Counted from the stretch's first letter, positions 1 through 7,417 are shown. The stretch: DNA of 10,843 nucleotides from Gammaproteobacteria bacterium CG22_combo_CG10-13_8_21_14_all_40_8 (GCA_002770795.1 PCTP01000050.1:1-10843); one strand, 5' to 3'. The notes: generated by a model not told the origin, from the letters alone. Program-made: numbers and translations.

Positions 1-1
1 T

Positions 2-2122
2 CGAGGCGAAACATCTCCTGATAAACATTATAAGGTATTTGAAAAAGACCAAGATATTTTTTTGAAGGATCTTCAAAGTCAACAAATCACCCATATCACA
101 CAAACATCTGAAGATGAAAACCAACCTCGATTTTTGCAAGATGAGTCGAAAATACCCAAAGTGTTATTTTGGAAAAAAGATACTTTATTCATGAATCAAT
201 CCGGTCAACTCTCAGAGCTGACTCAATTAATCGCTGAAGATGAACCTAAAAACAAACCAGATTACTCTTATCTCGACACCAAACAACAAGCGTATTTTGA
301 AACCCTCAGAGAGATTCATCATAATAAAAAATTAGTCAAACAGCGTGATAAGACCTTACCCAAATTTCATTCTCGTCCTTTCTACCTAGGAGCTGATACT
401 CAAATTATTGAAAAATTAGTGAATCCTAGTGGAGAGTTTGTAGTTTTAGTGGTTCAGGAAAAAAGTTACAAGTCCGGACCTGAGGGAAAATTGGCTCGAT
501 TTGTGACTGATTCAGGTTACATAGATATAGAGACCGTTAGAACTCGGGTAGGTCAAAATCCTCTCGCACCTCAATATTTAATGTTGTTAGATCTCAATAA
601 TCACACCCAAATCCAGCTCCCTTACGATGCTCTTGAAGATATCCATAAAGATCGATTGTTTGATGAAAGAAAAGCTGCAACAAAATGGCATATGGCACAT
701 GGCGCGTCCAAGGAAAAAGCCGAAGAGTTAACCTTGGCACCCAATACTCGAGCTGTCACCATTTCAAATCTACAATGGTCAACTGATGGTATGAGTGCAG
801 CCGTTATGTTACGCGCCATTGACAATAAAGATCGTTGGATTGCCACCTTGGATCTTAAAACTGGTCGGCTGAAGCAACAGCATCAACTCACCGATCAAGC
901 TTGGATCAACTGGGATTTCAACGAGATGGGTTGGCTCAAAAATAGCCATACTTTGTGGTATCTATCAGAAGAATCTGGTTTTTCTCATCTTTATCTTAGA
1001 GATACCCTCTCTCGTAAAACTCGACAAATTACACAAGGGAAATGGGAAGTTTCTCACCCAGTACCCACACAAGATGGCCAAACCATTTATTTCCGTGCCA
1101 ACGTTGAACATCCCGGAAAATATGAAATTTATGCTGTTGATGTTAAAACAAAAAAAATGACCCCGATCACCCATCTTGGTGGAAACAATGATTTTCAATT
1201 GGCGGGCGATGAGAAGCATCTATTGATCAATCATTCCACCAACATTCGTCAGAATGAAATTTATCTAAAAGATCTTACAAAGACTCAACCAGCACTTGCC
1301 ATCACGGACACCATGAGTGCAGAGTACAAAGCCATTGATTGGTTATCACCAGAGATAGTCGATGTCCCCTCCAGCCATGTTAAACAAGACATCAAAGCTA
1401 AATTCTACAAACCGAAAGATTTTGATCCCAGCAAAAAATACCCAGCCGTATTTTTTGTGCATGGAGCAGGTTACCTGCAGAATTCCGATTTAGGATGGTC
1501 TTATTACTACCATGAAATGATGTTCCACACGCTATTGGTGAATCAAGGGTATTTAGTGCTAGATATGGATTACCGAGGTTCAGCAGGCTATGGTCGAGAT
1601 TGGCGTACAGCTATCTATCGCAATATGGGACATCCTGAAGTAGAAGATCTCAAAGATGGTGTGAATTGGTTAGCTAAAAACTGGTCCGTTGATCCTAAAA
1701 AGGTTGGTGTTTATGGCGGATCTTACGGTGGGTTCCTCACCTATATGTCCCTGTTCACTGAGCCAGACTTATTTGCCGCTGGAGCAGCACTCAGACCTGT
1801 TGCCGATTGGTCTCATTATAATCATGAATATAGCTCTAATATCCTTAACACGCCCAACATTGATCCCATTGCCTATGAACGAAGCTCACCCATAGAATAT
1901 GTGGACGGTCTTAAAAAACCCTTATTAATCATGAGTGGCATGCTAGATGATAACGTTTTTTTCCAGGATTCAATTCGTATCGTACAGGCTCTCATTGAAC
2001 ACAAAAACCCCAACTTCCAATTAGCTGTTTATCCCATGGAAAGACACAGCTTTCATATTGCTAGCAGTTGGTTAGATGAATACCGTCGAATTTATAAGCT
2101 TATGAATGAAAATCTCAAATAA
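2..2122 (+). CDS. S9 family serine peptidase (prolyl oligopeptidase / DPP IV-like), 5' end cut by window edge
   Basis: The protein should hydrolyse peptides, probably after proline or a similar residue, with an N-terminal beta-propeller that limits access and a C-terminal alpha/beta-hydrolase domain. The frame is open from base 2, so the gene starts outside the window; 706 codons are visible. A TTG at 62 lies in frame but has no ribosome site and sits within the continuous frame, so it is not taken as the start. Counting base 2 as codon 1, residues 1 to about 450 are propeller-like, with recurring Trp-Ser and Leu-Tyr blade motifs such as SEESGFSHLYL. The hydrolase part has HGAG at 487-490, DYRGSAGYGRDW from 523, and the nucleophile motif GGSYGG with Ser574. 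The triad is completed by Asp649 (LDDNV) and His682 (ERHSF). The usual His-Gly before the Asp loop is Ser-Gly here. All three catalytic residues are present, so activity is expected. The exact S9 subfamily, substrate and cell location cannot be told without the N-terminus. Confidence 0.9.
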   Translation, partial: RGETSPDKHYKVFEKDQDIFLKDLQSQQITHITQTSEDENQPRFLQDESKIPKVLFWKKDTLFMNQSGQLSELTQLIAEDEPKNKPDYSYLDTKQQAYFETLREIHHNKKLVKQRDKTLPKFHSRPFYLGADTQIIEKLVNPSGEFVVLVVQEKSYKSGPEGKLARFVTDSGYIDIETVRTRVGQNPLAPQYLMLLDLNNHTQIQLPYDALEDIHKDRLFDERKAATKWHMAHGASKEKAEELTLAPNTRAVTISNLQWSTDGMSAAVMLRAIDNKDRWIATLDLKTGRLKQQHQLTDQAWINWDFNEMGWLKNSHTLWYLSEESGFSHLYLRDTLSRKTRQITQGKWEVSHPVPTQDGQTIYFRANVEHPGKYEIYAVDVKTKKMTPITHLGGNNDFQLAGDEKHLLINHSTNIRQNEIYLKDLTKTQPALAITDTMSAEYKAIDWLSPEIVDVPSSHVKQDIKAKFYKPKDFDPSKKYPAVFFVHGAGYLQNSDLGWSYYYHEMMFHTLLVNQGYLVLDMDYRGSAGYGRDWRTAIYRNMGHPEVEDLKDGVNWLAKNWSVDPKKVGVYGGSYGGFLTYMSLFTEPDLFAAGAALRPVADWSHYNHEYSSNILNTPNIDPIAYERSSPIEYVDGLKKPLLIMSGMLDDNVFFQDSIRIVQALIEHKNPNFQLAVYPMERHSFHIASSWLDEYRRIYKLMNENLK

Positions 2123-2136
2123 TTTACCTTGAAACT

Positions 2137-2173
2137 GGGAATATCAACAACTGTCAATCTGTTGGTATTTCCC
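2137..2173 (+). terminator. Hairpin after the S9 peptidase gene, possible weak terminator
   Basis: The arms 2137-2149 and 2160-2173 pair over about 13 bp with one bulged base and one G-T wobble, around a 10-base loop. The hairpin begins 14 bases after the stop codon. No T-run follows it, so it is at best a weak or factor-assisted terminator, or a 3'-end stabilising structure. Confidence 0.4.
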
Positions 2174-2297
2174 CCATCGCCTCTCATAGCCATTCATTCT
2201 CTGTGAAAATTCCATTGTTATTTCTATTAATACAGACAGGAAAAACCATGTAATTTGTTGTATCATACCGCCAATTTTTATTTTCTAGAGATTTACC

Positions 2298-3581
2298 ATG
2301 AGTGATTCCACTTCAAATCCAACTTTAGCCAATGCTTTTTACGCCCAATCGGGTGGTGTCACCGCTGTCATTAATGCTTCTGCGGCGGGTTTAATTGAAA
2401 CTGCACGTTTGCATCCTGATAGAATAGGTAAGGTGTTTGCTGGTAAAAATGGCATCATTGGCGCGTTAAAAGAAGAGCTGATTGATACCAGTCTAGAAAC
2501 GAATGAAGATATAGCGGCTCTTAAACATACGCCATCGGGGGCATTTGGATCTTGTCGTTTCAAGTTAAAAAGCTTACAAGAGAGTCGCGCAGAATATGAA
2601 CGCCTGATTGCGGTTTTTAAAGCACACAATATTCGTTACTTTTTTTACAATGGCGGTGGCGACTCGATGGACACCGCTCATAAGGTTTCACAACTCAGTG
2701 AAACCATGGGCTACCCCATTACCTGTGTCGGCGTGCCAAAAACTGTGGATAATGATCTGCCCGTTACCGACAACTGTCCAGGTTTTGGTTCCGTGGCTAA
2801 GTATATTGCGGTTTCCATTCGTGAAGCGGGGTTTGATGTCGCCTCCATGGCAGCCACTTCTACCAAAGTATTTGTGATGGAAGTAATGGGAAGGCATGCC
2901 GGCTGGATTGCCGCAGCGGGTGGTTTAGCTGCAGAACAAGAAGGTGATGCTCCTCATATCATTTTATTTCCTGAAATTCCTTTTGAGCAAACAGCATTTT
3001 TAGCCCGAGTTGATTTTTGCGTAAAAACCTATGGCTATTGTGCCATTGTGGTATCTGAAGGCGTCAAAAATCCTGAGGGTCAATTTTTGGCCGATGCAGG
3101 CACTGTGGATGTTTTTGGTCATAACCAATTGGGCGGTGTCGCACCAGTGATTGCCAACCTTATCAAATCCAATCTAGGCTATAAATATCATTGGGCTGTT
3201 TCTGATTATCTACAAAGAGCGGCACGTCACATTGCTTCTGCCACAGATGTAGAACAAGCCTATGCCTTAGGCAAAGCTGCTATGGAATTTGCACTGGCAG
3301 GAAAGAATGCAACCATGCCAATCGTGGTGAGAGAAAGTGAAACGCCTTATCGTTGGAGCGTAGGGCAAGCATCACTGTCTGAGGTGGCCAATGTCGAGAA
3401 AATGTTGCCTAGAGATTATATTTCTGAAGATGGTTTTGGTATCACGGCAAAGGCACGCACTTATTTGCAACCATTAATCCAAGGCGAAGACTACCCACCT
3501 TATAAAAATGGACTCCCTCAATATGTCAAACTACAAAATAAATTGGTATCTAAGTTAATTGATGAAGATTTTACAATCTGA
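2298..3581 (+). CDS. pfp: PPi-dependent 6-phosphofructokinase (diphosphate-fructose-6-phosphate 1-phosphotransferase)
   Basis: This cytoplasmic glycolytic enzyme phosphorylates fructose 6-phosphate to fructose 1,6-bisphosphate with pyrophosphate as donor, and the reaction is reversible. The 427-residue protein carries the PFK phosphoryl-donor loop GGVTAVINA (19-27), NGGGDS (118-123), PKTVDND (147-153), the PFP-type TDNCPGFGS (157-165) and the substrate motif MGRHAGW (197-203). Two positions decide the donor. Where E. coli ATP-PFK has Gly104 and Gly124, this protein has Asp122 and Lys148, the pair known to block ATP and favour PPi. Asp151 is the expected catalytic base. The ATG at 2298 has only a weak AGAG about 7 bases upstream. 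I saw no convincing -35/-10 pair in the 175 bases before it, only a lone TATCAT at 2261-2266. The gene converges on the signalling gene at 3627-4772. Donor use is inferred from residues, not measured. Confidence 0.94.
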   Translation: MSDSTSNPTLANAFYAQSGGVTAVINASAAGLIETARLHPDRIGKVFAGKNGIIGALKEELIDTSLETNEDIAALKHTPSGAFGSCRFKLKSLQESRAEYERLIAVFKAHNIRYFFYNGGGDSMDTAHKVSQLSETMGYPITCVGVPKTVDNDLPVTDNCPGFGSVAKYIAVSIREAGFDVASMAATSTKVFVMEVMGRHAGWIAAAGGLAAEQEGDAPHIILFPEIPFEQTAFLARVDFCVKTYGYCAIVVSEGVKNPEGQFLADAGTVDVFGHNQLGGVAPVIANLIKSNLGYKYHWAVSDYLQRAARHIASATDVEQAYALGKAAMEFALAGKNATMPIVVRESETPYRWSVGQASLSEVANVEKMLPRDYISEDGFGITAKARTYLQPLIQGEDYPPYKNGLPQYVKLQNKLVSKLIDEDFTI

Positions 3582-3626
3582 ATGGGAAAAACTTGAGCTG
3601 CTCTTTCTAGACTAGGGTAAAAGGAA

Positions 3627-4772
3627 TTACCATTTAGCTTGGGTAATGTAGGATTTTTTAATGACTTCATTAAAACCAGCCACATGTTCTGCAGAGAACT
3701 GAAAACCTTGTGATTTGTTAATTTCTTTCACCGCCGTTAACAAGGTTTTTTTATAGGGTCGGTCTGGTCTATCACTGGTAATCGACATAAAAGTGTCCAC
3801 CATGGCTAAGATCACTGCCCCAACACATTCAATGGGCCCTTTATGGCCTGATGGGTAGCCCTTACCGTCAATTTGTTCATGATGAAATTGGATAATTTCA
3901 GCGGCTTCATCAAACCCCGGAACTTGCTTAAGTAAACCGACTCCCATGGAAACATGCCGATGGACAATCTCTTTTTGAGTGTCATCTAATTCCGCAGCTT
4001 GATTCATAATTTCATTGGGAACCATGCCCATGGTAAATTCATGCACATAGATCGCCGCCAATAACTGCTCTGGATCGATGACTTCACCATAAATACTATT
4101 AAGTTCTCGGCACAAAGATAGCGTTCTTTCTAAACGCACTCCGCGCCATGGATCAAGTACATGCGAATTTTCAGCCAGTTCTCTAAAAAACTCTAAGGCA
4201 CTGCTGGTTTTTTTTTGGTTAGATTCTGTTGTACCAACCAATTCAGGAATGACTTTTTTATTTTTTTCTTCAAATTCTTGCATGGCTTGTTCCAAAGAAA
4301 AATGACCTTGCAAAATAGCGTGGGTCGCACATTCAGCAATATGAATTCGAGTGTTATCATCATCACATTGATGCAATGCTGAAATTAAAAACTCTAGCTG
4401 GTTTAATGTGGTTTGGCTGGCAACATCGGTGTTCATTAAATCTCGTAGTACTTCATCGGTTTCATGGATCACCGCTTGAATAAACTGTCCGTAGTTTGGA
4501 TGATAAGGGTAAGTCTCATCACGAATGTCTGTCACCAATTCTTCTAGCTCATGCAACGCCTCGACAATTGGGGCAATAAAGACCATGTTGCAATTGCCTT
4601 TCACTGAATGCATGGAACGGAACAATTCATTCAAATCGCCAGAATTAGAATCTTGAGCTAAACGATCGACACAAGCATCCATAATCTCAATAGATTCTTG
4701 GGTACTTCCATAGAAATCGTCCTTGAGCTCTTGATCAAGTTCAGTAAATTCTGGACAGGTGAAATTAGTCAT
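3627..4772 (-). CDS. Hpt domain - variant HD-GYP signalling protein
   Basis: This 381-residue cytoplasmic protein combines two signalling domains. Residues about 10-115 form an Hpt (histidine phosphotransfer) domain with the phospho-acceptor motif HSVKGN, so His55 should take phosphate from a hybrid kinase or response regulator. After a charged linker (about 165-195), residues about 205-375 match an HD-GYP domain, the family that hydrolyses cyclic di-GMP. HHE (297-299), DGKGYP (302-307), His273 and Asp326 are kept. The defining HD dyad, however, reads His244-Glu245, and the following conserved Gly-Lys (as in HDIGK) is replaced by Thr-Met. Metal binding may therefore be changed or lost, and the domain may act as a binding or docking module. 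No transmembrane segment or receiver domain is seen. The start has no clear ribosome site, but the Hpt domain begins soon after it and no better start is available. Domain calls are secure; output and partners are unknown. Confidence 0.88.
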   Translation of the reverse strand: MTNFTCPEFTELDQELKDDFYGSTQESIEIMDACVDRLAQDSNSGDLNELFRSMHSVKGNCNMVFIAPIVEALHELEELVTDIRDETYPYHPNYGQFIQAVIHETDEVLRDLMNTDVASQTTLNQLEFLISALHQCDDDNTRIHIAECATHAILQGHFSLEQAMQEFEEKNKKVIPELVGTTESNQKKTSSALEFFRELAENSHVLDPWRGVRLERTLSLCRELNSIYGEVIDPEQLLAAIYVHEFTMGMVPNEIMNQAAELDDTQKEIVHRHVSMGVGLLKQVPGFDEAAEIIQFHHEQIDGKGYPSGHKGPIECVGAVILAMVDTFMSITSDRPDRPYKKTLLTAVKEINKSQGFQFSAEHVAGFNEVIKKSYITQAKW

Positions 4773-4810
4773 GGGTTAAGTGTTTTGAACTCGGTAGAGT
4801 AATTAATATT

Positions 4811-4838
4811 ATTATGGCAAATATTCGAGAAAGCACAA
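4811..4838 (-). promoter_or_regulatory. Candidate sigma70-type promoter for the Hpt/HD-GYP gene
   Basis: On the - strand a CATAAT -10-like hexamer (4811-4816) lies 16 bases after TTGTGC (4833-4838). An alternative pair is TTGAAA (4842-4847) with TATTTG (4818-4823) at 18 bases. The site is 39-66 bases before the start codon, in an AT-rich stretch. The -35 match is poor, so this is tentative. Confidence 0.3.
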
Positions 4839-4863
4839 ATTTTTCAATAGATTAATGGTTTCG

Positions 4864-4899
4864 TTTAGAGAACAAGGTGCCATGCCCTTGTTCTCTAAA
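4864..4899 (-). terminator. Perfect 14-bp inverted repeat downstream of hppA, probable terminator or 3' stabiliser
   Basis: The arms 4864-4877 and 4886-4899 are perfectly complementary around an 8-base loop. It lies about 50 bases after the hppA stop and before the promoter candidate of the next gene, the expected place for a transcript end. No T-run follows on either strand, so it does not fit a textbook intrinsic terminator and could act in either direction. Confidence 0.5.
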
Positions 4900-4916
4900 G
4901 CTCAGTACTATGATTA

Positions 4917-4952
4917 GAACTGTTCTTACAGCTCTTCTTATAGCTCTTCTTA
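4917..4952 (-). repeat. Three 12-base tandem repeats, each restating the hppA stop codon in frame
   Basis: Read on the - strand, the units are TAAGAAGAGCTA (4952-4941), TAAGAAGAGCTG (4940-4929) and TAAGAACAGTTC (4928-4917). The first TAA is the hppA stop. Because the unit is 12 bases long, each copy puts another TAA in the same frame, and a fourth TAA follows at 4916-4914. The first two units differ at one base; the third is more diverged. Confidence 0.85.
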
Positions 4953-6941
4953 CAATAAAGGAGCAATGACCAAAGAAACAATCGCCATCACGTTAATGAG
5001 AATATTCATTGATGGACCTGCAGTATCTTTGTAAGGATCACCAACAGTATCACCTACAACAGCAGCAGTATGGGTATCACTGCCCTTTCCACCCATATTG
5101 CCTTTCTCAATATGCTTCTTGGCATTATCCCAAGCACCACCGGAGTTAGCCATTTTTAATGCCAATAAGACAGCCGTCAGTAAACCACCGGCCAACATGC
5201 CACCTAACGCCTCACCACCTAACAAAAATCCCACGATAACAGGTGAAACCACGGCAATAATCCCAGGAAGAATCATCTTCTTCAGCGCAGCGGTTGTTGC
5301 AATATCCACACATCGATCACTATCTGGCTCTGCAGTCCCTTCTAACAGTCCTTTAATTTCTTTAAATTGACGACGTATTTCGTTAATCATTGCCATCGCA
5401 GCATCGCCTACCGCTGTCAAAGCAATAGAAGCAATCAAATAAGGAATAATACCACCAATAAATAGTCCCGATAAAACTAAAGGGTTATCTAAAGTGAGTG
5501 CAAATTGCGGATGATGGAGCAGCATGGTCGCTTGAAAGGCTGAAATAATGGCTAAAGCAGCTAGGGCTGCTGCGCCAATGGCGAAGCCTTTACCAATCGC
5601 TGCTGTCGTATTCCCTAACTCATCTAACGAATCCGTTATCGCTCGGGTTTCTTTACCTAATCCAGCCATTTCAGCAATACCACCGGCGTTATCGGCCACT
5701 GGGCCATAAGCATCAATTGCCATGGTAATTCCCACTGTGGCTAACATACCTACCGCAGCAATCCCTACACCATAAAGACCCGCAAAATGTGTCGACGTGA
5801 GAATAATGGCCACAATCACTAACACAGGTAATACCACAGATTGTTTACCTACAGACAAACCCGTAATGATTACCGTGGCCGCACCCGTTTTGCCTGATTC
5901 AGCAATTCGTCGCACAGGGTGAGAAGAGGTGTAGTATTCTGTGATAAGACCAATTGCAATACCGCCTACCGCACCAGCTAATACCGCATACCATACATTC
6001 TGTGAAATATCCATTTTAGTCATCACAAAATAAGCCACAATAATAAAGGTCACTGCCGCAAAAATAGTCCCTAAACGTAATGCTACTTCAGGTTTTTGTG
6101 CAGAGGTCACTTTCACTAAGAAGATACCCATTAGCGAGGTTAAAAGTCCTGCAGAGGCTAGAGCCAAAGGTAAAAACATTAAATCTGCAATAGTCCCTAA
6201 ATTGGATACAACAAGTGTAGATGCAATGGCAATGGTGGCAATCATCGCACCACAGTAGGATTCAAAAATATCTGATCCCATTCCAGCCACATCACCCACA
6301 TTATCACCCACATTATCAGCAATCACACCTGGATTACGTGGATCGTCTTCAGGGATACCAGCTTCTAACTTACCCACTAGGTCAGCACCAACGTCAGCAC
6401 TCTTAGTAAAAATACCACCGCCTACACGAGAAAATAATGCAACGATGGAAGCCCCCATACCAAAACCATGAATCGCATGGGCATGTTCTGGGTTATTGCC
6501 AAAAAAGTAATACAGGGTTCCCAATCCCAACAAACCTAAGGAAGCGACACAAAGTCCCATGATTGAACCACCAAAAAAGGCGACGGTTAAAGCTTCAGAT
6601 GCGCCTTTATTATGAGCCGCCAACGTGGTCCTCACATTAGCCTTAGTGGCTGCATACATACCTATATAACCAGCTAAGGCGGAAGTGCCGGCACCAGAGA
6701 CAAATGCGATGGTCGTATTCACGCCCAAAAAGAAATACAAAAATACCACAATGACGAGAGTGAAAATCGACAGCATTTTATATTCACGCTGCATAAATAC
6801 CATCGCACCAGAATGAATAGCATCACCAATTTTTTTGATAGCCCCCTCTCCTTCAGGATATCCTTTTAAGAACTGATAGATGATCAATGCAACCACAAGC
6901 CCAACCACTCCAAATGCGGGTGGAATGTAAAGAATGTTCAT
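4950..6941 (-). CDS. hppA: Membrane-bound ion-translocating pyrophosphatase, K+-dependent type by signature
   Basis: This inner-membrane pump couples hydrolysis of pyrophosphate to export of H+ or Na+. The 663 residues are highly hydrophobic throughout, fitting the roughly 16 transmembrane helices and the 660-750 residue length of the family. The PPi/Mg-binding motifs are all present: DNVGDNVGD (209-217), DAYGPVADNAGG (410-421) and DTVGDPYKDTAGPS (631-644). The potassium determinant GNTTAAIGKG (443-452) has Ala447 and Gly450, where K+-independent H+ pumps have Lys and Thr, so it should need K+. In helix 6, SDIFESY puts Glu227 where Thermotoga Na+-PPase has its gate Glu246. Na+ pumping is therefore possible, but H+ cannot be excluded. 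The ATG at 6941 has a good ribosome site, AAGGGG, about 6 bases upstream. The gene is transcribed alone, with long gaps on both sides, and shares PPi with the phosphofructokinase gene nearby. Confidence 0.96.
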   Translation of the reverse strand: MNILYIPPAFGVVGLVVALIIYQFLKGYPEGEGAIKKIGDAIHSGAMVFMQREYKMLSIFTLVIVVFLYFFLGVNTTIAFVSGAGTSALAGYIGMYAATKANVRTTLAAHNKGASEALTVAFFGGSIMGLCVASLGLLGLGTLYYFFGNNPEHAHAIHGFGMGASIVALFSRVGGGIFTKSADVGADLVGKLEAGIPEDDPRNPGVIADNVGDNVGDVAGMGSDIFESYCGAMIATIAIASTLVVSNLGTIADLMFLPLALASAGLLTSLMGIFLVKVTSAQKPEVALRLGTIFAAVTFIIVAYFVMTKMDISQNVWYAVLAGAVGGIAIGLITEYYTSSHPVRRIAESGKTGAATVIITGLSVGKQSVVLPVLVIVAIILTSTHFAGLYGVGIAAVGMLATVGITMAIDAYGPVADNAGGIAEMAGLGKETRAITDSLDELGNTTAAIGKGFAIGAAALAALAIISAFQATMLLHHPQFALTLDNPLVLSGLFIGGIIPYLIASIALTAVGDAAMAMINEIRRQFKEIKGLLEGTAEPDSDRCVDIATTAALKKMILPGIIAVVSPVIVGFLLGGEALGGMLAGGLLTAVLLALKMANSGGAWDNAKKHIEKGNMGGKGSDTHTAAVVGDTVGDPYKDTAGPSMNILINVMAIVSLVIAPLL

Positions 6942-6960
6942 AGTTTTCCCCTTAGTTGTT
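6942..6960 (-). promoter_or_regulatory. Strong ribosome binding site of hppA
   Basis: The - strand reads AAGGGG followed by six bases and then the ATG at 6941. It is the clearest Shine-Dalgarno sequence in the window and supports this start for hppA. The other starts here have weak or no recognisable sites. Confidence 0.7.
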
Positions 6961-6997
6961 GTTTATTATTTTTCTAAGAAAATCTGAATCTTGACTG

Positions 6998-7058
6998 AAG
7001 AAGCCCTCCACAACATAGCTATTTTTTGTACTAAACGCCAGTACTATGTGAGCTTCTT
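6998..7058 (-). promoter_or_regulatory. Possible folded 5' leader of hppA
   Basis: Three nested pairings can form: 6998-7004 with 7052-7058 (7 bp), 7013-7018 with 7044-7049 (6 bp, sharing one base with the next) and 7028-7032 with 7040-7044 (5 bp, 7-base loop). The structure ends about 57 bases before the hppA start, where a leader would be. It matches no riboswitch I recognise, and the stems are short and separated by unequal loops, so chance folding is possible. Confidence 0.25.
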
Positions 7059-7298
7059 ATTCGTGACAACAACTGGTAAGACCTTTAAAGCAATTCAACA
7101 CCCTAAATTTATCAATTAATAGAAGGTACACAGAGAGTGTCTTTTGTATTGACGTACATTACAGCTGTCATTCAGCTCCCAATTTAACCTTTTATTATGT
7201 CATTTTCGTGTGATTTTGATCTTAGGTTGCGATATAACCCACATATCACACCATTTTTTTAAGAATAAAACTACAGCAGAATGTCAGATCAATGCTTT

Positions 7299-7377
7299 CT
7301 CTGTGCCCTCAGTGGTACAATGGTTTCTAAAAATCTTAAATATCAATGAACCACAGAGGACACAGAGGACACAGAGG
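7299..7377. repeat. Imperfect inverted repeat with CACAGAGGA tandem units (REP/MITE-like)
   Basis: Left arm 7299-7316 and right arm 7350-7367 pair over 18 positions with two mismatches, around a 33-base AT-rich loop. The right arm runs on as tandem copies of CACAGAGGA at 7352-7360, 7361-7369 and 7370-7377 (last one base short). Repeats of this ACCACAGAGG...CACAGAG kind are, from memory, common between genes in environmental proteobacteria. It lies 40 bases after the ABC exporter stop, so it may also mark the end of that transcript. No transposase is present. Confidence 0.7.
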
Positions 7378-7417
7378 TTTTGAGTGTTTTGCCTAGAGTG
7401 ATAGAAACAACAGATTG

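Larger units (their letters stand above)
6942..7417. other. 476-base intergenic region between the ABC exporter gene and hppA
   Basis: No convincing gene lies here. The longest open frames noticed are about 20 codons and show no family resemblance. It must hold the hppA promoter on the - strand, but no -35/-10 pair stood out; the best, TTGTTG with ACATAG at 17 bases near 7049-7077, is poor. The stretch contains a possible folded hppA leader (6998-7058), an ACAGCTGT palindrome (7161-7168) and an inverted repeat of dispersed-repeat type (7299-7377). Confidence 0.7.

Noticed and set aside
62..64. TTG as start codon of the S9 peptidase
   Set aside because: The same frame is open for 20 codons upstream to the window edge, no ribosome site precedes the TTG, and an S9 propeller should begin earlier; the gene is treated as cut at its 5' end.
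3588..3612. GAGCTGCTC near a T-run as a terminator between the convergent genes
   Set aside because: The stem would be only three base pairs with a three-base loop, too weak for an intrinsic terminator.
4903..4912. CAGTACTATG, also found at 7039-7048, flanking hppA on both sides
   Set aside because: A single shared 10-mer in about 11 kb is close to chance expectation and the flanking bases do not match.
5098..5370. Open frame on the + strand inside hppA, and others such as 2339-2629 (-) inside pfp
   Set aside because: They lie wholly antisense to well-supported genes and their translations show no domain; they are shadows of the real coding frames.
7161..7168. ACAGCTGT palindrome as an operator
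   Set aside because: An eight-base palindrome is common by chance and no second copy or known binding consensus was seen nearby.
7112..7171. 19-codon frame on the - strand upstream of hppA, with GGGAG four bases before its ATG
   Set aside because: The ribosome site is passable, but the peptide has no recognisable leader, Gly-Gly site or family likeness; frames this short arise by chance.
7197..7262. 21-codon frame on the + strand
   Set aside because: No ribosome site, no homology recognised, and it lies alone in a non-coding stretch.
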